A DNA stretch of 64,000 nt from Tamarix chinensis (GCA_030549775.1 CM060175.1:28501762-28565761); one strand, 5' to 3'; shown: positions 1-11,756, counted from the stretch's first letter. The notes: generated by a model from the sequence alone, not told the origin. Translations and numbers: made by a program.

Positions 1-3000
1 TTTTAAACATTTATGCCTTGAGGATAAACTCCCACAAGGAGATATCCACAAGCAGATGGAAAGTGAATCAATTCACTAAATAAGATCATCGCTGAATGAA
101 TCAGCGGAACCTGTGAAATAAATTCAAATTTTAAAAGCTTATCAAAGTACGAGAAATTGAAAGTCAATTACAATACCCTTGAAATTTTAAATACAACACT
201 TGTAACTTCCAAAGATGAATACAGTTAAACAAGATAAAACCCGATAGATTAAATTCTGGATCGCCTACTCTCTCAAACCAAGCCTTCCACCAAAATATAA
301 TATTCGATCTCAAACCTGCACAAGAGGTCTGCTCCCCACCATCAGTGGATCATCGCAGGACCCATTTGACCAAGTTGGTATCAGTATGAGTCCGATATTG
401 AGTAAATCCCACTACCCTATCTTATGTGAGAGACGTAAACTATAACATCAAGTGCATATTGAATCATGGTGCATTAAATTAATACAATATTATGCATTCT
501 CAATACCCACATCATAAGTCCTGCCATACACATATAACAACATGCGAAACATATGTAACATCATATTTAGACATGTAAGTGTGGTATTACAGAAATATAA
601 AGTAGCTCATGCGCCTCAGGTAGGAATAATCCATATTATTGACAACTCATTATATGGCCATAATTACATAAGCAACATGTAGTAATATAGATAATGAAGG
701 CCAGCTATGGCCCGGGTAGACTCATTCTTTAGATCTTTGGTAAATATAGTTGATTCATATCATAGTCTTTATCAATTCATATGAGTGCGGGAACCCCACT
801 ATTATAGCCGGTGGAACGGTCACGAGGGCCATGCCCTGCCACTATTATAGACGGTGGACCGGTCACGAGGGTAATATATCCTACCATTATTATTTGCCGT
901 TGGACAGGTCTGGGTCCGCCTCAACATCTTCTTCTTTAAGTGATTAGTGTCTTAACGTGTCTTATTCGAAAGAATTTTACCCTTAACATGCATGTCCTAA
1001 AAGGCCACACAACATCCATCATAACTTGCAGCATACTCATATTAACACATACCAGACAAGAGCACGAGAACATACCTCGGTTCCAAGCTGAGCTACACAA
1101 TAAAAACAGATAACATATAGGACACAACATATAAATCATACAAGGCATCCAAGGCAAGTAAAACACGTAACACATAGATGTCCTTAGTTACGTCCTTACG
1201 AAACACCCATAAGTGGAGGTAATTAGAGACTTACCTAAATCCAAAGCTAGCTAAGCAAGATAAGAGGGAGAGAGAGATCACTAGCTCGAGGATCCACAAT
1301 AAAGCTTTCCTAGATCGCCGATAGAAATCGAAACTCGGTTAGAACCTATCTTATCAATTAATAATTCATATATTATAATTAAATAAACATAAATGAACAC
1401 AAAAGATCTTTCTTGGAAAACGTGTCCAAAACTTAGGACTTAAAAGCATAGCTCTATTAAGATTTAAGATTAAATATAAATCAAAATGGATTAATACAAA
1501 TACCACTAGGGACATTTCAAATTAATTTGGAAAGATCGAGAAAGCATAATCGATCATAAGTTAATTTATCGAAAGTAACTTATTCATTAGGTTTTATAAC
1601 TAAATAGGTAAACCAACCATTTACATAGAACCGAATCCAAACCGATTAGATTAAAACATAATTCAAATGATTTAAAACCCAAAGGCAGAAATCGATTAGA
1701 TAAAATACGCATAGCAAAAATCAATTTTATAAAACTATCCCTGAAGATTAGGGTTTTTAATGCCTAAACTACGAATCAACCATATCACTTCGATTACCTC
1801 AAATTGATAGTTTTAAACACAATTAAACTTATTTTTGATAGACCTATATAATTAATTTCAACAAAACAATCTTCCTAGTAGCCAATTTAAGACTATTCAT
1901 TTTCAAAATTAGCGTTTTAAAGCCCACAACGCAAACTCAGGGAATTCAAATTAATTAAGTCAAACTAAAGGTATTAGAAGGCAATTAGGATCATTTCAAC
2001 TATTTCTACAAATTTAATTTTAGAAAAACAATTATACACATGATCAATTTCATAATCTCACTTGAAATCTAGTGTTTTAGGCCCGTAAATACAATTCGGT
2101 AAAATTCTCTAAATTTAATCAAATTGAATGTTTAGAAATGCAATTAAACACATTTTATAACATATCAAATAATCAATTGATCAAAACCAATAAAAGAAAT
2201 ACCCAATTTAGCACAATTAGGGTTTTTGGGCTTGGAACGCAAATCCGATCAATTCTTGCTAAAATATATAAATGGGTGGTTCGAAAATATAATTAAATAT
2301 ATTCTAATATAAATTATTAAGTCAATTGAAAAAAAAACCTGATCACACAATCCAATTTAGTTCCGCAACAGTTTTGATCTAAAAATCCAATTCCGATTAA
2401 TTACGCATAATTTTCGCAAATCAACACTTCCGATATGAAATTAAGTACATTTCAAACGATATTGTAAAATCAATTGAGTGAAACGAGTCAATTATGTGAC
2501 CCAATTTTATCACACACGAATTTTGACATAGAAATCAAATTCCAATAAATTCTGCATAAATTTCTCAAATTGACTATTCCGAGATGAAATTAGATACATT
2601 TAAAAACATATTGTATAATCAATTCATCCAAAATGGCCAAATCGGGCGAATCCAAAAAATTTGGGCATAACTTGGCCAAAAATCAAATTTTACAAAATTC
2701 CAACATAACCATACAATTAACCTATCCAAATCATTCTCACGGCACATATATACATAGCCAAACAGTTAATTTAGCTTATCACAAGCTAAATCATATTCAA
2801 TTAAATCAAATCAATGTTAGGGTTTTTTCGAAAATTATACCAAACGAAAAATAACGAATCGGGACAAGGGAAGGCTGGAGAAGCTTCGTCGGGGGACGGG
2901 GGTGGCTCGCCGGTGATCGGGCGATGGCACGAGCTGCACGGCTCATCCCTGCTATGGTCGTTTGCTGCTGCTCCTCCTGCGCTGCTTCGGTGGCTGCCGC

Positions 3001-4122
3001 TGCACTACTTTGGTGGTTGCTACTGTGGCGTCTCCGGTGGCGGTTGACCAGTGGGGTGGCTGGAGCAGGGAGGAGCTGGGGAGAAGGAGGCTGGGGTTGC
3101 AGAGGTTGGGAGTAGGGGACTGACGGGAAAGAGAAGAGGAGAGAAAGGGAAGCAGGGAAAAAGGAAAAGGAAGAGAGGGGGTTGGGGGGCACCGGTTAGG
3201 TTTGGCTGCATTTTTTTTAAATACAAGTACGCATATAAAATAAAATACTAGATGTTTAAAAATTATTATTGGAAGATTTTATCTAAAATTTATTAAACGA
3301 ATATTATTTCGTAAGGTTCCGAAAGCTTAAAAAAGGATAATTTTGAGTAAAATATTGGTTTGATAAAAATTATTTAAGTACAAATAATATGATAAAATAA
3401 CAAAATATTTATTTTTAATTCTTTAAAGACTCATATCCAAATTTATATACTCAAAAATCCATAAAATAATTAAACTAAATAATTCTAAAAGCTATTTGTT
3501 AAATTCTAGGTTTTTAAAAATTTTAGGAGATTAAAAAAACAGCCATAACCAGGGGCGAAAAAACAAGAATAGTGGGCGGCGGTATAGGTCGGCGTTAGGG
3601 AAAGGAAGGAAGAAGAAGGAAGAAAGGGGGGTTGAACCGGGTGGCTTAGGAGAAAAGAAAATAAAGGAAAAGAAGGGGAAAAACCGGACTGGTTGGGGGC
3701 AAGGTTAGGGCATTTAAATTAAACGCTGCGTTTTCGGGGGGAAAGAGAAGAAACTCGGCGCCCTAGCTGCCGAAGAAAGAAAAATAAAGAAAGAAAAGGA
3801 GAAAGGAAAATTAGAAAAATAAAAATAGTGGGTTGGGTTAATTAAAGTAAATAGGATCTTTGGGATATTTAAAAATAATAATATTTAAATAAAATAATAT
3901 TTAAATTTCCTTTTTAGGCTAATTTGGGATTTTTGAAAGGTTTTTCATAAATTTCATTTTATTTAGCAAAACATTCTAATTTTATCCAATTAAATTACTT
4001 ATAAAATTAATACTAATTTGGAACTATTTTATGCTTCTTATTATAAATAAAATAATTTATTTAATAAATTCCCAAAATAAAATCCTTAATTAGCTAAAAT
4101 ACCTAAATTTCTCCTAATTAAA
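1..4122 (-). mobile_element. LTR family D, copy 0 (truncated both sides)
   Basis: This stretch aligns by eye, in the same orientation, with the D LTR at 45213-50073: both share the 'ctgctccccaccatc' segment, the hairpin-motif block, a GC-rich zone near 2870-3800 and the AT-rich terminal segment after 3840. The left end lies outside the window. The right end stops about 140 bp short of the family terminus where the CACTA element begins, so the terminal TG dinucleotide is missing. It holds no retroelement gene. Open frames at 2806-3251 lie in the GC-rich purine/pyrimidine-biased zone and are not credible genes. I infer a former solo LTR, since no primer-binding site or polypurine tract is visible. 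Confidence 0.75.
792..921 (-). repeat. Single three-unit block of the D hairpin motif
   Basis: Three successive units pair 'actattat' with a diverged CCGGTGGACCGG core, ending at 'gtctgggtccg'. Other D copies carry two such blocks; here the second block is absent, which I read as a deletion in this copy. Confidence 0.7.
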
Positions 4123-4142
4123 TCTTTTACTCAAAACAAGGT

Positions 4143-4540
4143 TTTCAACCGTTATTAAAACGCCCGTTATTAAATCTTTAATAACGGTTCATAACCGTTA
4201 TCAAAAATATAAAAAAAACCCGCCAATATGAGCATAAAATGCATTTTTAATAACGGTTTTTGAGAAAAACCGTTGTTAAAAAAGAGGGTTTTAATAACGG
4301 TTCTGAAGAAAACCGTTATTAAAATACCAGAGTTTTAATAACGGTTCTTATGAAAAACCGTTATTAAAATACCAGAGTTTTAATAACGGTTCTTATGAAA
4401 ACCGTTATTAAAATACTAGAGTTTTAATAACGGTTTTAGAAGAACCGTTATTAAAACATCTTTTAATAACGGTTTTCATCAGAACCGTTATTAAAACCTA
4501 CCTTTTAATAACGGTTTTCATAAGAACCGTTATTAAAACT
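4143..4540. repeat. CACTA left subterminal hairpin array
   Basis: About eight consecutive units have the form TTTTAATAACGGTT, a 5-12 base spacer, then AACCGTTATTAAAA, so each unit is an inverted repeat with 12-14 bp arms. Two unpaired half-units precede them. In CACTA elements subterminal repeats are the binding sites for the element's DNA-binding transposase subunit; here the binding protein is not known. Spacers differ between units while the arms are nearly invariant. Confidence 0.9.
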
Positions 4541-4857
4541 TCAGTTTTTTTTTTAGTTCTTGCAGTTTTGTTCCTGCCCACATACACAGTTGTATGTTCA
4601 AATAATTACCAAATCTGCATTGTAAAACAACATCAATTGATAACATATCTGCAATCACACCATAATTTCATTCAATCCCTTGTTAATACACCGGACATAT
4701 ATACTCAAGAATCAAAATTAGTAGGCATACCACAACTTGGTAGCTCTACACACCAAAGCAAAATGTTTATAAATCTAGCTTAATTACAAGACTTAAATAC
4801 ATAGACAAAATACAAGCCTACAGAACATATATGCATGTAGAATATATAGATCTCTAC

Positions 4858-5754
4858 CTAATACCGAATGAATGAATGCACATGCTTGGCCCATTGCTCT
4901 CTCACTTCATCAATTTCTTCAACACTGTATTGCTGGCCTTGTGCATAATCATCGGTGAAAAACTACAAATCCCAAGTTTTGATTAATATACAGTTAGCAC
5001 TTACGTCAAGTATCAAACATATATGTCATGATTCATTAATAGAAAAATATCGAAAAGAAAACATACATGGCTTGGATCTATGTTGACCGATCTATTTTGG
5101 ACTATCAGATCCATTGATCTACATACATAGTATCCACAATCTTTGTCGTTTTGCTGTTGTGGACACTGTCATATAAATTCAGTTAGCTCTCTAACTATTA
5201 GATATTAATTTTAATTAAAATAAAATACGAAATAGTTGCCTTCCTACTTACTATGACAGGCTCGTATTGAACATTCTTTGGGTCTGGGACACCATTCCCA
5301 CCTCTCCTTTGATACGCTGTCCGTAGTGCCCTAATAAATAGAGTTGGATACACAATATTGTAAGTACGCATATATACCTCAAATAATGAAAGCTAGCTAG
5401 ACAAATATATGTATAAATAAGCTAATGAAGTAAGAAGTGAAAAGTATACTAACATGTCGATAAATTCCTTCCCACCATGACGAGCGACTTCAAAAGGCAC
5501 GTCATAGGTTCGAAGGGAATCAAACACATAGACTTTATTAAGATCAGGTCGGACGGCGTACAAAACTCAATGTTCACTTGCGAGGTGAGGAATGAGATAG
5601 AGCTTGTTGTGTCCCTCAATCAAAATGCGATCCGCTAAATAGTTTATGTGCCTACCCTATCTTATTGTACTACCGTCAGCTATGTAGTATAGGCACACAA
5701 ACACAATAGAGGACAGCATTCCCTCCATCGCAGCTCGAGTAGCTACCAACCTAT
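4858..5754 (-). other. Ulp1-like (C48) cysteine-protease domain of the CACTA gene
   Basis: Exons run 5754-5454, 5330-5252, 5165-5067 and 4962-4858. The first carries KLYLIPHLASEH, then a stop where the family has Trp directly after the catalytic His (His codon 5572-5570, stop 5569-5567), then VYVFDSL with the expected catalytic Asp. The third carries the CPQQQNDKDCGYYV signature, with the oxyanion-hole Gln and catalytic Cys intact. The last exon ends in a Trp-rich tail and a TAG at 4860-4858. Ulp1-family enzymes cleave SUMO conjugates; what they do for CACTA elements is not established. A second stop (5659-5657) also sits where a Trp is expected. All catalytic residues survive, so decay looks recent. 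Confidence 0.85.
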
Positions 5755-8084
5755 GGACAACAAAAACAATGCATATTTGTTAATAAATAATAACTCATAT
5801 AAGTGGTCATAAAAATTCCAATTGTATAAGTTAAGAGTACTAAAATCTCAAAATTAAATTATACTTACGTGACATAGACGGCGGCACTTATGGTTGACAT
5901 CCATTCTTGATTATAAATGTCGCTTATGTCAGCCGTCGATACCATGTAAGTAGCATCGTCCCTCCCAACATACTCAGGACGACAATCAATGAAAATATAA
6001 TTGTCCCTGAGGTAGTTTTGGGCATAAAAATATAATATAGCTAATGCTGGTGGAGGTTGGCTTTGCTGATCTGAAGAAGGAATCTTTTGTGGGGCAACTG
6101 ATTTTTCAGATTTAGCTCTCTTTCCTTTAGCAGCGCCCTTTTTTGTGTTGCTCGTTCTGCTAGTACCTCTCTTAGTTTTACTAGCAGAAGCAGTCTTCTT
6201 TTTTGATTCCTTAATTGATAATATTAAACAAAATATATATTGAGCATATAAATATATATATATATGAAAAAGATATATATAGTGTAACTACTAAACAAGG
6301 TCTAATGAACATGTCAAATGTCAATACCTCTTCAGTAGTGAGACGTATTTGATCCGCAGGCCAAGCCACAAAGCTTCCATGAGCTTCTAGTACTGTGGTT
6401 GCCTCATCGCCCTCATTATAACAAGGCAAGTGTGCACTGCCAATGATTGGAGTGTCAATACTCACCGGCCTTGTATTTAGGGCTAAATTGTACCCGTGTA
6501 TTGTCTACGTTTCAATACTGTGACTAATGCGGACCCTTCCTTTCGCCAAAATTGTTGAAAGGTCATTCGCTAATAAGTCACATTTATGCAAACCCTAAAC
6601 AAAAATATTACACATTATTAATAATTTATTACACCGAATACATTTAATAACAATTCATAGTTTGTAATGCTTACCTCGGGAAGAGTCGAAAGAAATGCAT
6701 CAGCTTCACAACTATCTCTGACGCTATTTACATTAGGTATGTGAAGCTGATCATGGTCTACTGAATCGGATGGCTTATACCCTTGAGATTTAATAAATGA
6801 CAACTCTTGCTCCATTGTTGCCATCCATTCAAATGCCACGTTCAATTTTTGGGTGAGGATGGCGACTTGCTCATTAGTGCTACGAGAACCACGAGATCGA
6901 CCACATATGTTCGTTCTTGTAACACCCAATCCAATGCCCCTGTGTCTTCCAGGATGTTCTACAATTCCTGTAGCCTGGGCCACAATGCTATATTGGTCCA
7001 CCTCATCACCTTCTGACGTTTCAAGTTCGTCCTGTAAATTTAACTTATAGGAATAAGCATAATATAATAGTTTTCTATAAGAAAACTAAGTAGGGTTCTA
7101 GATATCTACAAACTTACAATTTTTTTGGCTGCAACATCAACATATTCATTAATATATCCATCTCTTGTTGCTCTAGCCTTCTTCCATAATGTACCAATAT
7201 TGATGGACGAGGTACATGGGTCCAAGTCTTGGGCTAGGAGCTACAAATCAAAAAATATTCTTAATTAAGAATATTATTATAAAATTCAACATTTACATGT
7301 AAATAGATAATGACAAAATGCATACCAACTCCTCTTCAAGGCCCGCATAGCCTTTGCGAGCCATATTATGCCGATATTTATTTTGCTTGGCAATCTCTTT
7401 ATTTTGGGTACTTTTTTCCTATGTGACAAGCCAAAACATAATGACATGGTTATTTCAATATTAAGCATAATACTGGGATTGATACAAAAAGTTTAATTGT
7501 TATCTAACAAGTACCTTAAAATCCACCGTAAGACGATAAGCAATGAATTGGTTCCAACTTTCTTGATCGATGAAATCGTATCGTTTGGGTGGGTTCTGTC
7601 GTACAGAACCATCCTTCTTTCTATACATTTTTCTACGAGCTAAATATGACCTAAATGTTCTTAGACGCTCCCCACAATGTCTAAGAAGCCATTTCTTCCT
7701 ACTCTCTGGGACATTGAACACTTTCTGCAAAATAAGACATGTAGATGTATACCGATGATAATGTAATAAAATTAATAACATTTGACATACAAAAATGATT
7801 ACATAAAATAGCATATTTACCGTGATTTCCTGCCAAATATGCTCCTTATGACCCTGTGGAACCTGCTTCCAATTATTATAGGAGATAGGAACACGGTTAC
7901 GGGTCACAAGGGAAATGTAGGTCAAGAACATATCTGCGTAAGGGCCGATGGGAAGATTGTAAGTATTCCATCCCAAATCGACTACTTCTCCTCTATTCCT
8001 CATGTCTATGATAATTCTCATAATCGTAGGTCCCCTCTTCCCTTCTTCATCACTGCTATCCCTATCAATGTTTTTGTTGGCCAT
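4858..8084 (-). pseudogene. CACTA transposase-24 / Ulp1-like fusion gene (spliced, with stops)
   Basis: I trace about ten exons. The first begins with MANKNIDRDSSDEEGKRGPT (start 8084). Residues around GWNTYNLPIGPYADMF and the WLLRHCGERLRTFRSYL segment (7500-7740) match the plant transposase-24 (PF03004) pattern. Exons near 7424-7324, 7238-7119 and 7033-6675 continue it. The exon near 6598-6330 ends in GSFVAWPADQI, typical of the DUF8039-like segment found in these proteins. A Lys-rich linker (about 6205-6110) leads to a C48 (Ulp1) protease-like domain (5754-4858). Splice junctions remain readable, for example at 5454/5330, 5252/5165 and 5067/4962. Three in-frame stops (6507-6505, 5659-5657, 5569-5567) argue for a pseudogene. 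Exon limits are hand-drawn and approximate. Confidence 0.8.
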
Positions 8085-8184
8085 ATCTCTACAAAAAATA
8101 AATAAATAAATTATGTTAGAATGTTATGTATTGAGCATAATAATGTACCATTATATTATCGATACGAATCATGCTTAGAAAGAA

Positions 8185-8738
8185 TTAATCTCAAATGTAT
8201 CATGCTATTCTATATATATATATACGAATCATGTTAACACGTTTCAAAAAAGATATTAATACTAACCCTAACCCTAATTAACCCTAATTAACCATAATAA
8301 ACGATAAACCCTAACCCTAACCCTAGCTAATTAACCATAATTTATTATAATAAAACCTAACCCTAAACCACAAAAAAAACCTAATCCCTAAACCTAGCTA
8401 AATGTAATTAAAGCATAATATATAAATCATATTATTAATTATTATTATTATTATTATTATTCTTATCATACACAATTATTTCTCTCTATTTAATTAATCT
8501 CAAATGTATCATGCTATTCTATATATATATATATACGAATCATGTTAACACGTTTCCAAAAAGATATTAATACTAACCGTAACCCTAATTAACCATAATA
8601 AATGATAAACCCTAACCCTAACCCTAGCTAATTAACCTTAATTTATTATAATAAAACCTAACCGTAAACCACAAAAAAAACCTAATCCCTAAACCTAGCT
8701 AAATGTAATTAAAGCATAATATATAAATCATATTATTA

Positions 8739-8778
<40 letters not shown>

Positions 8779-8818
8779 TTATCGATCATACACAATTATT
8801 TCTCTCTATTTAATTATT
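8185..8818. repeat. 309-bp direct tandem duplication upstream of the CACTA gene
   Basis: Unit 1 starts at 8185 and unit 2 at 8494, both opening with 'ttaatctcaaatgtatcatg' and closing in 'tttctctctattt'. They differ by a few substitutions and by TA and ATT repeat length. Each unit contains short runs of telomere-like 'ccctaa' and an (ATT)n tract. It lies just upstream of the minus-strand start codon, so it duplicates part of the presumed promoter. Confidence 0.9.
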
Positions 8819-8967
8819 CACTTTTATATATTCCTTATTCTCTATATCTATTTAATCCTCATCAAATAACAATCATTAACATACGCATATATAAAATAAA
8901 TTTGCATTTCATTATATGACATTTCCTATATCTTATTGCTAGTGATCTCCTATACTTATTAATGAAA

Positions 8968-8971
<4 letters not shown>

Positions 8972-9006
<35 letters not shown>

Positions 9007-9048
9007 GTTTTTATGAGTGAAAATGTATATAATTCTACACTCACATTC

Positions 9049-9078
<30 letters not shown>
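8972..9078. repeat. (TG)n and (TA)n microsatellites
   Basis: A (TG)n run lies at about 8972-9002 and a (TA)n run at about 9053-9078, both inside the CACTA 5' non-coding part. Reading frames over them (8862-9213) are repeat artefacts. Confidence 0.9.
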
Positions 9079-9081
<3 letters not shown>

Positions 9082-9299
9082 AAAGGTTTCGGCCAACACA
9101 TGCATTTGTTAATATATAACAATAACGCAACAAATTCAACAAAAAACAGCAAAATTTTCAGCCAATACATTAAACAACCCATTTTCGAACGACAAACCAC
9201 AATCTTTCAATAACAAACAAACGAAACCCTATACCAACATGCATGCATTTATATATATATACATATATAAGTAGATAAAATGTTACGAGAAGAAGAACA

Positions 9300-9600
9300 A
9301 ACACATACATAAAGTGAGCTAGCTACAAACACGACGGTGAGAATGTTGAGAGAGGCAAGGGGCTTCAAACACGACAGAGGATGGTGCAAGTGCTAGCTAG
9401 CTTCGGAACAATGACAGCACGCACATGCAGAGCCGGCAATGGCGGAGGTGTGGTGGAGAGTTGGCGGTGCGAGGGTTTCCTTTACTTGAGAGGAGCCGGC
9501 TGGTGTGGTCGTGCGAGGTTTGCAAGGAGAAGGAGAGCAAGAGAACGAAGGTGCAGAGAGTCTGAAAATTTTGGCACGAAACAGAACTGAACGAAATATA
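9300..9600. other. GC-rich CACTA 5' leader zone, no gene recognised
   Basis: This zone between the promoter-side AT-rich sequence and the right hairpin array is distinctly GC-rich ('gccggcaatggcggagg'). It contains a 69-codon plus-strand frame (9381-9590) that is Arg-rich and unrecognised. It could be a captured fragment or untranslated leader. I do not call a gene. Confidence 0.4.
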
Positions 9601-9616
9601 AGTTTGATTTTGGGGT

Positions 9617-9958
9617 TTTAATAACGGTTCCTGAGAGAACCGTTATTAAAAAGATGATTTAATAACGGTTCTCTAAGGAACCGTTATCAAAACATCTTTT
9701 AATAACGGTTTCTGGAAGAACCGTTATTAAAAGATTCTGACTTTTGACAACGGTTCTAATATAAACCGTTATTAAATATACTTTTAATAACGGTTTACCT
9801 GAAACCGTTATTAAAACATCCGTCCAAATTTTAACGTTGCCCTTTTAATAACGGTTTTTAAATAGAACCGTTATCAAAACTTCCCGCCGATTAATTTCCA
9901 CGCGTTTGACAACGGTTTTTGAACTACCGTTATTAATGTCCCGTTATTATAACCCGTT
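9617..9958. repeat. CACTA right subterminal hairpin array
   Basis: Seven inverted-repeat units of the same AATAACGGTT core occur here. Three half-units carry GACAACGG instead of AATAACGG. The last unit runs into the terminal CACTA sequence. Left and right arrays share the core, which supports that they are two ends of one element. Confidence 0.9.
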
Positions 9959-9970
9959 TTCGTAGTAGTG
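9956..9970 (-). repeat. CACTA terminal inverted repeat (right end only)
   Basis: The minus strand reads CACTACTACGAAAAC. Three bases after it (TCT, 9971-9973) would be the right target duplication. TCT also occurs at 4123-4125 beside the left array, but without a readable left terminus this pairing is only suggestive. Confidence 0.85.
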
Positions 9971-10511
9971 TCTTCATTTGGTTAAGCATAAGCTAAAATT
10001 GTGTACTAGAATTTCCATTCTTGTAATTTATATTTCCTAATCCCTAATACTAGTTTGTATGATAATTGTATCATCTATTATGTATTAGGTTGGTTCCCTA
10101 TCATAGTTAGCTTATATTAGAGTCATATTTGGTTAAGTTTGTAACCCATATGGTTACCTAAGGTTTAGTTATGTCTTTGTAATTTTTCTAATCTTATTAC
10201 ACTCTTTATACGATTTAAGAGCTGAAGTGAATGAGGGCATTGAACCCTTTGGGCATACTCATTGAATTCAAAATTCCTACAACACAAAGCTTAGTGCATA
10301 TCTTTGTTTTATCCTTTAAAATCTTACATTCTTTTTCTTAAGAGTTGAAACCTTAAGTGATGATTGTAAATGTTCGATCTCATGGGTTACTTGTAGATCA
10401 AATTCATTCTTATATCCTCTTCTATACTCTATTTTTTCTTTTGTTGGAATTCAACCCAAATTCCATCATCAACACTTAACATGACCCAATTTGTTTAGTA
10501 TTTATGCATCA
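9971..10511 (+). mobile_element. 3' part of a B-type LTR
   Basis: The end 'tatttatgcatca' and the preceding 'gagttgaaaccttaag' zone match the right ends of the B-type LTRs at 27581-28922 and 58617-59759. The 5' part is absent; the CACTA terminus adjoins it directly. It has no coding content. Confidence 0.6.
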
Positions 10512-11250
10512 CAGACACATACAAACGACCTACCACCAAACCAAAACTTTATCCTAACAAATTGTAAATCACACATGTCCTTCCACTACCCTACATTCAC
10601 CTACATTAGTTAATAATATTCAAAAGATAATTTAAATTATTCAACCTAAGAAAAAATTTAAATTTTCAAGTGCTCACCTTACAGCCAAGTTATGAATGAA
10701 AATTAATATAAGATCTATTATACAGTTCTAAGGCTTATTGGATGCCTTATCATTAATATCCAAATGTGTAAAATTTGAAGCAACAAGCAAAACATGGACC
10801 CCAACCATTCATCCCACCATGTCCCTATAAAATCTCACTCCTCTTCACTCCACAAATTTCAAAATATACCAAACAAACTAGGCCAAATTCACACAACCAA
10901 GTTTAAATTTAAGAGCAATTAAAGTATAAATAAATAAATAACAAGATAAAAGAGCTAGAAAAAATATTAAAGTTATACCAAAATTATCTACACAAGATGG
11001 GAACATTGTACATGATATAATGATATTGAATTGAATAAACTTTTGAGCACCTAGTTTACAATTCTCTCTTTATGAGATTACTTTCTTCTTAGGAATTACT
11101 TGGAGTGAATTCTACTTAGAACCCTTACTATAGAATCTTCGTGGAAGATTCACACATATTAGTGCACCTTCCTTCTATATTTTACCCAATAATCATTGTT
11201 AAATCTTCAAACTTGATTAAATATCTACATAAACTCAAGCAAATCATGGA
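10512..11250. other. AT-rich stretch, no gene recognised
   Basis: I see no coding signature at 10512-11050. The sequence from about 11050 may belong to the 3' end of the neighbouring minus-strand TNP2 remnant, but no motif proves it. Confidence 0.4.
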
Positions 11251-11756
11251 TATCCAGAGAGATCCCCATCACTTACACTCTTTTTTGTATCCCTAGGTGA
11301 AAGAGTATACTTAGAATGAGGCTCATTATCTCATTCTTCTTATAACGCATGTGTGACTAGGTTTTAATATTCATATCCACCAAATCACACATTTTAATTA
11401 TCTTTTGATTTGTTATGGTTACCAAGTATCGACCCAAGAAAATGTTCAGAAACATTCTTCTCAAACATGCATCATATCTAAGTTGCATTTAACGACAACC
11501 GATAACTAATACGGGAGCTCATAAAATATACTATTCTTCCTCTAATTCAACTCATAGATGTCTTACTTCCTCGTCAAACACAATATGCATCCATACTTAG
11601 CCGATAAGTAATCTCTAACATGGATCAACCACATCAAATAATCATCAATTAAAATTTCTTAGGGAGGACTTCCACATCTCAACTTTATCATCAAACTGTT
11701 TAATCTTCAACCATCGGGAAAAAAATCATCAATGGCTAATTTACCTTGTCTTACAC
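11250..11756 (-). pseudogene. TNP2-type CACTA transposase remnant, 3' half (copy 1)
   Basis: Minus-strand frames, with several shifts and stops, give in order an IFYELPYW-like segment, an LDxMHVEKN-like segment near 11440-11530, a DLVDMNIK segment near 11380 and a YTLSPRDTKK segment near 11300. This is the order found in plant transposase-21 (PF02992, TNP2/TnpD). The 5' half continues beyond the D1 insertion at 16727-17640. TNP2 is the catalytic subunit of CACTA elements; this copy is dead. Whether it came from a relative of the CACTA at 4123-9970 cannot be told from sequence alone. Confidence 0.75.

Larger units (their letters stand above)
4123..9970 (-). mobile_element. CACTA (En/Spm) DNA transposon, left end truncated
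   Basis: The right end reads CACTACTACGAAAAC on the minus strand (9970 down to 9956), the diagnostic CACTA terminus. Dense subterminal repeats occupy 9617-9958 and 4143-4540. The element carries one minus-strand, multi-exon gene (8084-4858), so the right side is its 5' end. The left side has the expected subterminal repeats but no recognisable CACTA terminus; it abuts a truncated D LTR at about 4122, while the right flank is a B-type LTR. The different flanks mean the two original target halves are not both present, so the left boundary was probably rearranged. No TNP2-type catalytic transposase is encoded, so transposition would need one in trans. Confidence 0.85.

Noticed and set aside
8265..8640. 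Telomere or subtelomere from CCCTAA runs
   Set aside because: Each run has only two or three exact units and sits inside a duplicated transposon promoter.
9381..9590. 69-codon frame in the CACTA leader
   Set aside because: Arg-rich, opposite in strand to the element's gene, with no recognised similarity.
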